From the NCBI GenBank assembly GCA_022577435.1, contig JAKOON010000028.1, forward strand, positions 2,170,001 through 2,234,000: a stretch of DNA of 64,000 bases, read 5' to 3'. Both the position numbers and the translations under genes were made by a program. Source of the DNA: Embiotoca jacksoni. Taxonomy: Eukaryota > Chordata > Actinopteri > Embiotocidae. Each line of letters begins with the position of its first letter. The first letter of the stretch is position 1. The notes beneath the pieces are model-generated. The model saw only the letters and a list, made by a program, of their open reading frames with translations. It was not told where the DNA came from and did no database searches. This document shows, piece by piece, positions 33,660-47,600 of the stretch.

Positions 33660-34114
33660 GCGCAGTTGGCCTCTACAGCGCAGAGCGCGCTAATGAGGCC
33701 ACCTGGCCCCGGTGTTGTGTTGACGTCATAGGCGTGTTGAAGAAGATGTTTGGCTCCAGAAAGTGCGCGCGAGGCTCGTTTGTTGTGTTTTTCACCCAGC
33801 TGGTGTAGTTTACATGCAGAAACAGAGTATTTATTGTGGGGCTGGAAGGAATTAGTTTCGTATGCATCAGTTTTAGTAGCCAGGTGTTTTTGAAATGCAC
33901 TCGTGAGGATGGAAGAGCGCGCGTGATCCCGGTTTGGATTACCAGGAGGACGTCACCTGAAAGTCTGGAGAAGTGTCGTCGCCTGTGAACCGGCAACAAC
34001 GGTTTAATTGCTCATTTGTCGGATACAGAGAGAATTAACTTCTGTGGCCCAGCGAGGCTTCCTGCACCGAGCGGTGAGCGGTCTGGTGAGCGGTTCTCCG
34101 TGGATGTAATCCGA
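33660..34114 (+). promoter_or_regulatory. Candidate promoter and 5' UTR of the 34-kb gene
   Basis: GC content rises compared with the flanks. TGACGTCA at 33721-33728 is a perfect cAMP-response element, and GACGTCAC recurs near 33950. An in-frame TGA at 33986-33988 closes the frame upstream, so the ATG at 34115 is the first in-frame start. An ATG-TAA start-stop pair sits at 34104-34109. Confidence 0.45.
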
Positions 34115-34180
34115 ATGGATGTTCAGGATCTGTTTGCAAACGGATTATCTCAACCAGATCTGCACGCCAGGATCTATGAA
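34115..34180 (+). CDS. Probable first coding exon of an unidentified gene
   Basis: 22 codons starting MDVQDLFANGL and ending DLHARIYE, followed directly by the donor GTAAGT (GAA|GTAAGT, 34181), so the exon ends in phase 0. The ATG is the first in frame after a stop and lies downstream of CRE-bearing GC-rich DNA. I do not recognise the protein; the residues are acidic/amphipathic and give no domain. No following exon was found in the remaining 30 kb, so the first intron must be very long or the exon is false. Large introns filled with unique noncoding DNA are common in developmental regulator genes. Confidence 0.45.
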
Positions 34181-37100
34181 GTAAGTTCATTCTCACTGTT
34201 TCCCTGAAATCTGTGCTTGTAATGTCATGCAAAATAGCAGAGATTGGGCTCAGAGGGCTGTGATGCAAACTTTGTTATTATTCAGAATATTAAAACGTGG
34301 TATGCATTTTTCTTAATTTCAAATCAAATGTGTCCAGCTAAACGCCATCATAATGTTTAAACTGGGACTTTGTAGTTGCTTTGTATTTGCATGACATCCT
34401 TTTCTACTCATCTACTGTGAACTCCTCCAATTTAAAAGCTTTTCGGTCCCACAAAGAGCAATTTAAAACGACAATAATCACAATAAATCAGTTAAAGACT
34501 GTTCAAAAACTATAACAAGTAAATGATTGAAATGATACCAAAATACTACAGTCATGCATAAAGTGCTGTAGGAGGAGGTTCTTTGTTGTATGTTTGAATT
34601 AGATGCTTTTATTGTTTAACCAAGCCGTCTTTGATGAAAACTAAAAAAAAGAAGCAAAAATCAGGTCAGATGTTAATCTAAGATATTACTTTTCAGTTAT
34701 TGGCTAACATAGCTGAACACAGCTGATGACATTTGTGGTTGTTAAATAGGAGCTTGAAGTTGTGCATCAACAACACCTCAACCCTCTTTTTTAAAAATCT
34801 GGTACTGTGGCTAAATGTCCTCTGTTTTAAGCCCTTGTAAGCACACATGTTAAACTGGCACTGGTCTTGTGAGATAGCTGAGATTACGGATAAGATTGAG
34901 GTTCTTTTGGTGCATGAAGGGATGAAACGCTTCCTCATCCTGTAGCACTTTTCCATTTGTGCAGTTTTCAAAATAAAAGCCTTCCCCCTTAAATCGGCGG
35001 GAATACTCCACAACTCTGTCGGTGCTGCGCCACTGCGACTAAACATCAATGCCAGCGGTTCCAGATAACGGTACACATGTCATTAGCTGACCCTCCTTCA
35101 CCTGACTGAAGGCCACAATTAGCCAACAAAAGGTAATCTCAATCAATTTCAATTTCACCTTTTGTGGAGACTATTGAGAACACAAGGGGTTAATTATCCC
35201 TCTGCAGTATTGATTGGTGTTCCTGGCTGGCCTGTTAATTAGGGTGACTGATTTGGCGCTGGGGTTGGGGTGAGAGATAAATGATAAGCATGAGTGGAGT
35301 GGAGAGGAGAGGGGATGGGGAGTAATTCCTGGCCTCCTCTGGTGCTCCCTCTCTCCACCTCAGCTTCCTCCTCTGATAAATCTCACTGTGCTTTTAGCTG
35401 CATGTTGTAAAGGCTGCAGAATCAATATTCCCTTTTTCCTTTCTAGTTATGTTTGACGAATCTGGCTTGATGGAGGCATTTTGTGTCACTCCGACGGCGG
35501 AGATTTTGCATATCGCATGCTATTTACCTGTGATGGGAAGATGTGCTGCAACACATAGTTTGTTTCTTATGTATTTTTCATGATACGCTGCTTGCAGAAG
35601 ATGGCATAAAAGGTTATTTTTCTCCTCCCTGAAAGAAGATACCTTATCAAGCTGTCTTGTTGTCATGTCCCATCGATGGGCGCACGATATGGAATGAATA
35701 AAACTGGGCTGCAGAGACACTTCTATGCTTTGTGGGAGTTTGGCTATGCTTGGCTACACAAGTGACAGCGCGGCGTGGCTGTGAAAGGGAGGCCGGCAGA
35801 GCTGCGAGGTAGGCCCTAATTGAAATCCCCTCCTATGTGAGACAGTGGAGATGGAGCTGTAAAAGGTCCTGTAATTACTGAGGCCACTAATGAGAGATAA
35901 TTGGGTCATATGGCAGCATCACTGCTGGGGCTCCGCTGCCAGGGATGTGGTTAGGGATAAATAAAAAAAAAAAAAGGTGGGAAAACTATGAACTGCTGTT
36001 GCTCATCACCATTATGTACCACCATTACAAATGAACAGTTCATTAGGAGCCATAAGTCATGTTCTTGGAAAAAGGGGCCTTTTTCTTCATCACTGGCGGA
36101 GTGAACACCGCTGAGAGTCGCGCCACACGCTTGGCGTGAGGTTGAAGCCAATAAAGTAGCTCTCTCGGTCCCGAAAAGCCGGTGGGGCTCCGCAAATGTG
36201 AAATTTTCATATTTGCACGCTCCATTACAAAGTAATTGTGCTTCATTTTTTTTTTTTCCCTTTCATTTAGCTTCTAGCTGTAATGGCTCCTCAACATTTT
36301 GCACATTGCAGACTGAACTCTAAAACTACATCCACAGTATGTCCATAAATCTTCTTTAATAAAAAGCTGAAACCAAAACTTGTTACGCTTTTTAGACATT
36401 AAGTACTCCACTGTATTCTCTGCCTCATATTCAAAGTAAAGAAATCCTGAAAAAAAATAGCCAAAAAAGGACAATTTCATATCATGACATTTTCCTAAAT
36501 GTAGTAACTGTTACACATTGAGTGCTTTAACTGTTAAAGGGCTGAATTGTTCTGGTTTCTTGCAACCAAAACATCCTTTAAGATTATGATGAGTGTCTTT
36601 TACTTCAAATGTGTTTGGTGCATTTTATGGTAGTATTTTATTTTCGGTTTCATACAATATCTGAACAATTTTCATCGCCTGCAATGTTTTAAAATATCAG
36701 TAATGATGACCAATAGTGACACAAAAGTGCAGAAAAGTGATCAGCCAAATGTATTTAAGTATCAAAAGTATAAGCTATGCGGAAATATCAATTTTTTGCA
36801 GAAATTTTGTGCCTTAATAGTGCAATATTAGTATATATGAGGACTTAAATGACAAATTTACATGTGCAATCAGATTTTTACTTTGAAAATTGTCATAGTG
36901 GTGTACTTCTATCATCTTTATATATATTTTGTAACAATGGATTACATTTAAACAATTTACCTCGGCTTTGCATGTGAAATCATAAACTTGAAACTCCCTA
37001 CAGTTGTAGCTGTTTCTTATGTAAAATAAATCTGTGATTTTACTTTCCATTGTGTGAAACAGTCCTGATGCATTTCATCCTTTCTGCATAAGTGGAGTGA

Positions 37101-38371
37101 GAAATTAGCAGCAGGCTTTTAGTCACTGACTCGCACACATCCTGGCCTCAACTTCTCTTCATGTTATTTCCTTTATTGCTTTTTAAACCACATTTACACA
37201 GCTGTGATTTAAAAAAAAAAAAAAAAGAAGCTTTATAAATAATTTTTTGGGATTTAATTTTGATGTTGGTCCGGGGATGATCGGGATCCGTGGGAGGCTA
37301 AAACCGCCCGCTTCATGTTGAACGTGCCGGTGGAAACGGCATGACGGGGAGATGCTGCTGTGATGTTCACAGTCGGAGTGTGATTATGTACAGCTGCTGG
37401 GCATGAATGAATGATTCCCACACAACGTGCATGTGGAAGCCAGTTTGAAAAAGACTCCTGGTCCCTTTACAGCTGTAGATATTGATGTTGCGCTCCGTGT
37501 TTCTGCAGCTGCTCAGGGAAACATTTGTACTTTGTTTAGTTTACCATCTCTTTTGCAGGGCTAACGTGAAAGTCAATATTTCTTAGATTTGTTTTGTGAG
37601 TGGTGCTCAGTTTGTGGAAAACATTGATTTGTTTCTTTGCTGCTTTTCTTTTGGCTTAGCTCGGTGTAAACGGATAAAGTGTCTCCATAGCTTATGCTAT
37701 GCGCCGCAGCTTGTGTGTGTTTGTGTGTGTATGGATGATTGAGCCTGCGGCCTGTGGCATACGGCCACGCATGACTGAACATGTTCCTCAGATTCAACCA
37801 AAGTAAAAGAAAGAAAAAAAGTAACAAAAAGGGTCAGCAGCTTTGGTGGAGCACAATCAGCCGCGTGTCTTTAAAAAAAAAAAAAAAATTATTGGTGAGA
37901 TGTAAAGCCAACGAGGAAGAGTCATGGGTCCGGCTCTGGAAATCTCTAATGGGTTTCTGCAGAGCTCTTCAGGATAATGACCTCTTCAGCTTGCCAGCCG
38001 TTTAAGTGATCTCCAGTTAATTGGGCAGGAACCTCAATCATGTCGGCACCCCGATCCTCCACCCCCCTTTAACCCATCGCTCTCATTATCAATTAGCAGT
38101 ATTTCTTCTGCATTCTGTCCAGAGAGCCCTCCGAGAAAATCATCTGTTTGAAGCAGCGGCTCCTCAATAACTATTTGCTATTTGCACCGCTATTCTCGGA
38201 AAAATCTAGCTGGGCTTAATTTTTATCTACTAAAGCAAAAAGCACTCCCACAGTCTGTAAATCTCTGTCCCTCACTGTGACTGCATTATCAGACCAGTGG
38301 TTATTAAAGCGTATTATTTGGTAGAACTGTTATATTGCAAAGTGTAAAAGGTCACAAGTTGATATTCGTGA
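34181..38371. other. Putative first intron, part 1: no exon seen
   Basis: Unique-looking DNA. Candidate conserved noncoding stretches lie near 35130-35300, 36030-36240 and 37900-38230, judged only by mixed composition and lack of repeats. Short A runs occur at 37211-37226 and 37871-37888. Confidence 0.4.
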
Positions 38372-38650
38372 GTTTAATTCAATTCAATTTTATTTATATA
38401 GCGCCAACTCACAACAGAGGTTATTTCATGGCACTTAACACATCAGAGTGCTTACAGCAAGACTACAATATTACACAGAGAAAGCAAACAATTCAACAAT
38501 TCCCACATAAGCTAGGAGGGAAAAAAAACTCCTCCTTTTAAGGGAGAAAAACCTCGAGCAGAGGGAAGGAAAAACTCCCTCTTGACAGGAAGAAACCTCC
38601 GACAGAACCAGGCTCAGAGGCGGGTGGCCATCTGCCTCGACTCGAGTTTA
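38372..38650 (+). mobile_element. Teleost-dispersed repeat (TTTATATAGCGCC type)
   Basis: It contains AATTCAATTTTATTTATATAGCGCC, then GGAAAAACTCCCTC, GGAAGAAACCTCC, and AACCAGGCTCAGAGGCGGGTGGCCATCTGCC in order. This combination recurs as a high-copy repeat across percomorph fish genomes. The parent element is not certain (a LINE 3' region is often suggested). Confidence 0.75.
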
Positions 38651-41600
38651 CATCTGAATGTGTCGAACTTGAACTGAAATTCAAAAGGACAGACAAAAGA
38701 AAATACATATTTAATGTGTGTTTTCCATCCTCTACTACAGATATGTAAATATTAGGATCCGGTTCTTGTGGAAAAAGAGCTGTAAGAGCTGGTGGCTCTA
38801 ATTTTCCAGTCGGCTGCCATCATCCAATTGCAGCAGAAAAGGGCATCATTAAAATGATATAAATTAAAGGAGCACCAGTCAAACTCAAATAGTGAATAAC
38901 AGTGTAGAAAAAGTAATGAAAATATGGCTTGTTTTATACTAAATGTAAGAATGTCTCGTCATCACTCTGCTCAGACCTGAAGTTTTCCTCTGCGTCTACT
39001 TTTAGTCTTTTCATTGGAGCAGAAGCTCCAGTCGCTTTATGCGCATCATTATTTATTTGCCTGTTTTCACCATCATTTTGGTTTTTATTGGCACACCAAC
39101 TTTTCCACTTCAGCCAGCAGTAAAAAAAACAACTTTTTTTTTTTATAAAAGATTATTTGGAATTTTATGCCTTTACATTCAAGTTGGAAGTGGAAATTCA
39201 TTCACAAATGTTCACAATTGCTCATCTGATGGAGTTTCTAAGAAGGAAAACTGAAAGTGGAATTAGAAATGAGCTTTAAAGAAACTCGAAGCTCAAACTT
39301 GTTACAATATTTGGTGACTATTTTAAAGAGCTTTTAAGTTCCAACTTCAAAATGTGCATTATTTGGGGGAATTGTTTCCAAAAGAACAGCATTGCCAAAG
39401 CAGCAAAATATAATTATTTTCAAATATTTAGACAGGAAAAAAATAACTTTAATATAGAAAGTGATATGATTTTCTTTGTCTCATTCAATAATTAATCAAA
39501 TATCTTTAGTTTTGGACTGTTGTTCAGACAAAATAAGGGAGTAAATTTCAATAATTTTGTTGGGCATTATTCATAACTTTCTGACCTTGGCTCAGATGTT
39601 GGATGTCTTTATCTTTCTCCAGTTGACCACTGACTCTTGGTCCGTGACCACACCAAAGAGAAGTCTGACTTTTTCTTTTCTTAAATTATTCTCCAGTGTT
39701 TTGCCAGTTCGTGGCTCCTTGTGTCCCACTTGTATAGTCGCTGTGGGGGAAACAGTTGAGGTCAAAGTCGTCATCCTCTCCCTGTCTTCAACACTCGTTT
39801 AAAGTCGCACAGATATACAAGTTTCCACCGACGGGGTCTCGCTGGGTTTTTGTTTCTCTTCCCCCTCCTCAGCCTTGGCTGGAGAAACCTTCCTGTTGGT
39901 CCCGTCTCGCTCATGACAAATAGACTCTGGCATCTGTGTTGTGAAGGCCTCTGTGACATGGCGACTTGTGGGAGGGGATGAATATTCATCACTGGGTGCT
40001 ACTTCAACCCCGTCAGCTCGGCGCCGGCTGTTCCCCGTCCGCCGACAGAGACGGAGAGGCAGAATGTGGCCAAGAGGACGGTGATGAGAATCAGCGCGGA
40101 GAGGGAAGTGAAGCAGAGTGAGGGACTGGGGCTTTGAAAGATGCTTCGACCAGATGAGAACGACAACTCTGGGATGGGTAGATGGTGAGAGGAAGAGCGA
40201 GTGTGGGGGGGGGGGGGGGAAGGAGGGATGGCTTCGGAAAGATAACTAGACAGTGACACAGCAAAGGGAAAAAGCTGCAGGAGGGAAAATGGCGTGAAAA
40301 GATGGTCACTGGCAGAGAACGAGGAGGAGGAGGAGGGCTGAGGGGAGATGAGAGGGATTGCTTTGGAAAGATGAGTAAATTAAAATGGAGTGAGAAAGTG
40401 GCCGAGGATGAAAAGGGAATGGAGAAAAGAATGACTCCGGAGCCACGGGTGGACAGCATGAGTGGCGAGAAAGGTGTGGAAGTTTGGGGTCGGTGTAAAG
40501 AATGATTTATCCCTGGATGAAGACGGGAGCCGACCCACCCCCCTCAACCCCCTCATTCCTCCTTCTCCTCCTCCTCCCAGCTGGTCCTGTGCGGCGGCTG
40601 CATGCTTACCTGTAGACAGGCTGCTGCTGCCGCTGCTGCCCGAGGGACAAGTAAACAAGGCTGCTGGTTGCAGATGGGACCGCCAGAGATGGATGGCCTT
40701 GTCACAGACACACACACTGATACTGTACCGAAGTGTTGCAGCATAGAAAGGGGAAAACAAATTTGCGCACATGCAAAAGAACTCATCGGAAAAATCACTT
40801 GTCTGTAGTTTTTTGTGTGTTTGGTGGTAGGGAGAGGCCACTGTGGGGTGAAGCAGAGACAACAGCTTGGAGTGAACCTGCTTTGCCTCTCTCTCTCTCT
40901 CTCTCTCTGGCAGGGAAAAGAATAAACCTCTTTATGACATCATGTTTCTGGGTGCCCATTAAGCTTCACGCTTCCTTTTAGCGAGTCTCGTCTGCACCGC
41001 GTCGTCGTGTTGCTCGCATGAGAAACCTGTAATCTTCCACAAATGTGGGGGGAGCAACAATAACGAGCAGGTACCGAAACATGGACAGTCCCCCTCTCTA
41101 AAAATCATGGGGACAAGGTACCTGAGGAACAAATGGAAAAACCAGTCATCAACCTTTTATTTTGCATTTGTCAGCGAGACAGCAGTGTGACATGAAGAAG
41201 TGAGGAATCTGAATGCAGAGAAGCGTAAACCTCGTCACTCCGCCACCTCACACCTCCACTGGCCCTGTTCGACGTGGGAAAACAGACGAGGGAAATTCAT
41301 TATCTCTAATGTATTCCAGTGCTCCCCGAGTGCCAGGTTTCATCACAGCTGAAGAACATAATACTCCAGTTTGGTTAGTTTCTATTGTAACAGTACAGCT
41401 GCTAAAAATATGTCTGTAATGTATGCAGCAGGGAGGGAGCTGCTTGATCTCTTGTGTTTGTGTGGCTGACAGTTTACTGATGAATCCAAGTTGATGGATG
41501 TCTTTATTTATTTATTTTTTAACTCTAGAAGTGGAAGTTCAGAGTCCAACAACTTAAAAAAGAAAGAAAAACCTGACTGCACATGTGCAACTTTTACGAG

Positions 41601-44600
41601 AGCGAGTGCTGCATCACGAGTGCTGCAGGCATATGGCAGTTTTTTTTATATGGGAAATGACAGAAGATGAACGTAAAGAGGAGGGGGGAGGTGGGTTGGG
41701 TTCAGGCCCTCCTGGCGATCGCGGGGGCGTTTCGGTTTCGAGGTCGGTCGTAAAACCAATTATCTGCCCGGATATTAACATGGAACTGTCATCTCCATGA
41801 CGACGGAAGGCCAGAAAATGTATAAACATTTCTAATGATCACAGGTTTCTACTCTCCACTCCACCTGTGCACAAATACGAGAAACATGGGCTCGTAGTCC
41901 AACAATAAAGCTTGATGTTTCAGTCTTCTCGGCCACGACTTCATTCAGTTTTGTTTTGCAAAACACAGGACACGCACGTGCAACCAGCTGATGACGACAG
42001 TCGGACTCCATGTTGACAGCACCTGAATGAAGCTCTGCCTCTTTTTTTCCCTTCTAGTTAGGAAATAAAATGTCCACAGTTTTCTTGATCTGGTTGAAAT
42101 TCATTAACATGTTTTGCGTGTTTAAAGATCCAAAGTGAATCATTCATTTCAAAGTTGTTATAATAATAGATAAGATGTGTATTATTGATTCAAGACATCG
42201 ACCTGAAACCTCTCTGATCCACCACCATTTGTGCTGTCAAGACTTCCTGTATTATTTCAAAGTAAAAGCCCTCTAGAGTTTTATTACCCAGAAGCCCCTC
42301 ATTTCTTAAAGGCTTTTATTGTGAAACATTTGCAAGAATGTGTTGTATAATCACACTTTAGATCAATAATCCAAAATGACCGTTGAAAATAACAGAACTT
42401 TCATGTTAACTTCATTAAATTAAAGCAATAGAAATATACATAGAAGTTAAAACGACAAACTGTAAAACATTTATCACAGTTTAAAGCAGAAATTCCTGCT
42501 TCAGTCACTTATTGTGCATTTACTTTCACCTCCAAATAAGGAGGTGTAGACAATCTGGACAGGAGCAAACATACCTTAGTCTGTAGCATAACTGTTGAGA
42601 AATAATCTATTCAGTATTAGAAACATGTGCAGAACGTTTTATGAGCAGTGAACGCACCCCAGATGTTGCTGCTGAATCCCTCTGCCTCTGACGGTGGTCC
42701 CGCTGCTTTTATTCAAACAGGAGTTATGTCGGGAGAGATTTGGATGGGTCTGCTGTATGAAGGAAATCCCAGCCTCTAATCCACTGTGAGTTACTTCAGC
42801 ACCAAGCCAGCTGTATTTTATCACAGTTTTTCCCAGCGTGTTGCTCAGGTATTTTCCTGTATTACATCATCTGACTGACGGTGCAGGTCCCAGTGATACA
42901 AACGCAGTAAGTATCGGCAAGTAAATCAATACAGAAACGCCCTCTCTTTCTCAGAACATATACGTCACGGAGAAGAACTTTGGAGAGGTGTTTATACATT
43001 ATATATCGCTGATCACTGCAGATTTCATTTTTCATCAGTGTCTTCGCTCCTGCGTGAAAAAACACGCATGGATTCTTCACAATGCTTCTAAAGGAATCCT
43101 AATTTAAGCTTCATTCAGTATTCTCTTATTAGTATTAATAGGATGTTGCATTTCATTTTAATGAATGGTTCCCCGTTTTGTGCAGTAGTTCTCATTAGCA
43201 GGGCCATTTTGAGTGGTGGGGGGGAGGGAGGGAGTTAAGGAATATTGAACTCACAATTTCTGATGCCGTGCTTTTATTTTGAAGGAAATTGGTTTCCTCA
43301 CAATGCCTTGTGTGCTGTAGCTGTTTGCTGCTGGCGTTGTCATGACAGTAATGGAGAAAACTAGCGTCGTCAGGATCTGATCCTGGTCCCGAACAGGGTC
43401 AGGATCAAAGACGATGTGGGTCCTAATACTAGACCAGTTTAGAACCACTGGTTTAGGCAAATTTGGTGATCCACTTCTCTTCTGAGATTCTTTGTTGGAT
43501 TGGTAGCTTTGCATATAACACCAGGAAACTGCTGGTTGGGCTTACTTAAAAGTAAAGTCTTGTTTGTTGAATACTTGAACAGAAATATATAAATGACAGT
43601 CTCATAGTTTTGGTCCATCAGTTATTCATTTGCTCTATAAATCTGTGCAGGTCTAGTGTGGTTTCAGGCCTCTGAAGCGACGCCCTCATCTCCAGTTTGC
43701 ACGTTTATATTCTGCCGTGTGATTTTTCTTTGGACCCAGCTTGGCTAGCTGTTTCCCTCTGCCTCCAGTCTTTATGCTAAGCTAGGCTAAACATGCTTCC
43801 GAGATTAATATATTCTCATCTCCAGTTTGGGAGTTCTTAAATGTTGAACTAAACATTTCTAATTGCTAAACTGGACACAGTTTAAATTGGCTTCTATATA
43901 AACAGTCTAATTGGAATCATCAGCGTTGCCATGACAACCTAAAAATAGGTTAATCACCTGCCTCCCTTCCCGTAATATCGCCGCTGACAGCAGCTTGAAT
44001 GAGTCACCCACTTGACTGCCGTTTAGGGGAACGTCTGAGTTCAGGCACTAGTGAAGAGGAACTGTAACCGGAGTGTGTTTGTGGTGAAACGAAGAGACGT
44101 GCAGCAGCAGAGTCGGTCGCTATAAAACACTGATGTCCTTTAGTTTGTCACCCACCACACACACACACACACTCTTTCTGTCAGTTAATGTGTTGGCAGT
44201 GGGTTACATCCCGGAAGGGATATGAATAAAAATGTCACAAATCAGGTCGTGTGGCAGCAGTGATTCAGAGAGCAGCTTGAAGGCCCGTGGAGTGAACTCG
44301 CGCATGGAGATCAAACCTCTCCGTCATCCACCTGAAACAAAAAGCAGCCGGGGTGGAAGACGAGGCTTCTGTCAAGATGTTTTTCTGCCCGTCGTCACAG
44401 GAAGGCCTTCGCAGCACTCCGCTCCCAGTCGCCCGTTGTTGCTTTTTAATTTCGGGACCGAGGTGACGCCCAACGGGTACGGAGTAAATGGCAAGCTGTG
44501 AAGTGACAGTTCGCCTCCATTTGTATGCCGTGTGGCAGTCGGGAGAAGGTGGTAGATTTACATCACTGGCAGGGTGGAGCTAAAGTAGATGAATGTTTTT

Positions 44601-47600
44601 TTTTAATTTACTATTCAAAGTGGCTAAAACTGAAAAATAAAATGATTTCTTGTCTATTTTAAGGAGGTGCATTTCAAACCCACAGAGGAACACAATGTCC
44701 TCACGTAAATAAACACATTTCCAGTGAATCCTGTAGGATTCTTTGACAGAAACGAAGACGACATCACATGCCATCCAACATTACATGAAATCCCCTGCTC
44801 TGTTCCCATGGCAGCTGACAATAACACTGCATGAGGCATGCGGGCAGAATTCGTTTCTGGAAAATAATGCCATTGTAGGTGGGAGATGTAATGCCATCCC
44901 TCGTACTGTTGTCACTTTCTCCGGCTGAAGGAAACGCAAAACTGAGTGACATTTTTATTTCTGCAAATGTTCTGGAAAGTAGCTTTTTACTAAAATGTGA
45001 AAATCATGAGCATGAAAATGGAAAAGAAAACATTTGAAAAGCAGAAAGACAGAAAGTGCTACGTCTGTCTGTGTCTGTTATTAACATTAGAGAACCCGTT
45101 CACCCTTTTTTTTCCCAAATTCACGTCTGGTGGACGGTTCCTTCACAATAAGAGCTGCAAGTGAAAACGGTCTGAAGGCAAAGTTGAGAGCCTGTCGTAT
45201 GATTTTTGATTATTTGTCAGTAACCTGTTGCTGCACTTTAGTCCACGTCTTTGCTCGGAGAAGCTTTTAAGGTGCAGTTGTAATTTTTTTTTAATGCAAA
45301 GACTCGATCAAATGACATGTAATTTGAAACAAGACATTCGTCCTGATAAACTCCCAAAAACTTGCAATTTTCTGTAAAAAAAACTAAAATGCTTATATCC
45401 GCCCAAATATACGCTGATTAAAATAGATCTGTGATAGTTTAATATCAGACAATTAAACCTATTGGGCTCAAGAAAAAACAATTTGTATTAGTAGTAATAA
45501 AATGTAGAATCATCGTTTTACCTAAAAAGCATATAAAGATATTTAAAAATGCTCATCACTATTTCCCAAAACCCAAAGTAGTAACATCAAACTGTTTTTT
45601 TTGGAGCAAATAACCGATGTTATTTAAAGTACAGAGGAATAATACAGAGAATTGTCTTCACATTTTATGCTTCAATGTGCTTCATAAATGACTTGAAATG
45701 AGTAACAGATTATCAAACCTGTTGCTGATTAATTTTTCTGTCCGGGGACGTCTCGATAATCAATAGTCCGTTATCTGCAGGAAAGCCCTTAAGACTGAAT
45801 CCACCAGAGCCCATCATGACCAAACTGCACCAGACCTACAACACCATTACACCCGAAGGCTTTTCCTGTAACCTACAGCTTACCACAGTGAATCCAGCTG
45901 AAATGAAATGTCCTCCTGTCTGAAAACATGAAACATGGCCACATTCAGTTCTTGTGCAGGAGGCTTTTGATCCTCATCCATCCATTTCACTGTGGCTCCC
46001 AGGCAGCGGCTGGTGTTTGCTGCGTGTGCCGTGTGCTCTGATCTCTCTGTGTGAGCAGTGTCTTCACTGCTCTTCTCTCACACTGTTGTACAAGTTAGGC
46101 TATGTCGGTGATAAAGGAATCTCTAGGTGCTGTGTGCATATAACAAGGTATTATTTTGATACTAGATATGTTTCTTTATCTATATGCATTTCTTTACATA
46201 TTTAATCCCCTGTTGTTTCACACTCTCTGCAAACATGCATGTAGATTCATACATTAGTCATATCTAACATTTCACTGGTAATACTAATCTTTGTATATAA
46301 TTCCCGCAGAGATTAATAGTTTCACATATCAGATCTTTTCTGACTTAATCTGATTCGCTCCGACTGTCAAAACTACTATTAATACAACTGTTGGTGCCAA
46401 CATAACTAATGAGTCCCTCTATTGCTCCTATGCTTCTCCGGCTGTATATGTAAACTAGATTTTAAACAGGATATTATTACATCTCCATTAATGACATAAA
46501 ATATAATATTCAGCTTTTTCATACAAGATCCCTTTTTCTGTAACTGTCAAGGGAATACTAAGCCATAATCTGTTGTTTGAATATTTACGCCTGCTGGCAA
46601 CGTGTTCTTCTCCTCCTGATGTTGTTTAATGGCGGCTGGCAAACAGCTTTTAGGTGCATTACTGCCACCTTCTCTTTTCAAATTTTTGGTGACAGCTGAG
46701 ACTGTAGATTGCCTTATTATTATTTCAGTGGGAGCTGATGGCAGCATAAGGTAGTAACATGTAATCAAACTCTTTTTGTAGCTCTCATGCATAAGGACAT
46801 AAAACTCAGGATGAAATGATTGCTTTAATTAAGCCTTATTAATCCAAAATTTTGGGAGCAGCTCCAGATTACAAAACGTCTTGGAATCACTGACACCTAT
46901 CTGTTTGGTAACGTAACAATTTTGGCGATGAGCAAGAAGCAGTGGGAAAACTGTAAAATCCTTTTAAACACATTTCCCTGTGCCATGGGGTTTACAGATA
47001 CAAAAAAATGCTCTCGCAAAGCTCTGCTGAATACATATTTCCTTTAACGCGGGATGTCTTGATAATGGGCGGCTGAACTCCAATCAAATCATGGCATTTC
47101 AGAATCCGACGCCGTTATGTATAGCAGCAGTCCATTAGAGCACTCATTTTTATTCAGATAACGTGCCATTTGACTCTAATCTCGTAATGTGATTTTAGAC
47201 CGTACTGTACAATTTCCGCATCCATCACACCCTTTAACATAATTTCCCTCCACTTTTCAAAGAGGTTTTAACCCCTCACCCAGTTTATTGGCACCGATGT
47301 CAACACACACAGGTACCATCCATTTTTTAACAATAAAGTTCTAGGCTTCTATACTTTTTTAAACATTAGGGCTCATTATTTAAATTTTTCTCATATCTAG
47401 CTTATTCTTAATAATTTTAAGTTGATGAAAAGCCTCTGAATTTGTGATATTTCAGGTTAAAAGTTGATATTTGCACTGATTACTTTAAGGAACCCTGACT
47501 AGTCTGCTGCATAATCACTTTTCTGTTATTGGAAACACAACTTGAGCTGTAAACCTGGAAGATACTTGATGTACATGAACAGAAATTTCTGTAACGTTAA

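Noticed and set aside
20000..34000. Expected MAVS or PANK2 ortholog after ap5s1
   Set aside because: No exon with CARD-like or pantothenate-kinase sequence could be found in any frame.
40091..40862. Long - strand frames rich in Ser, Pro and Leu
   Set aside because: Open only because the + strand is a GGA-rich purine tract. No recognisable protein.
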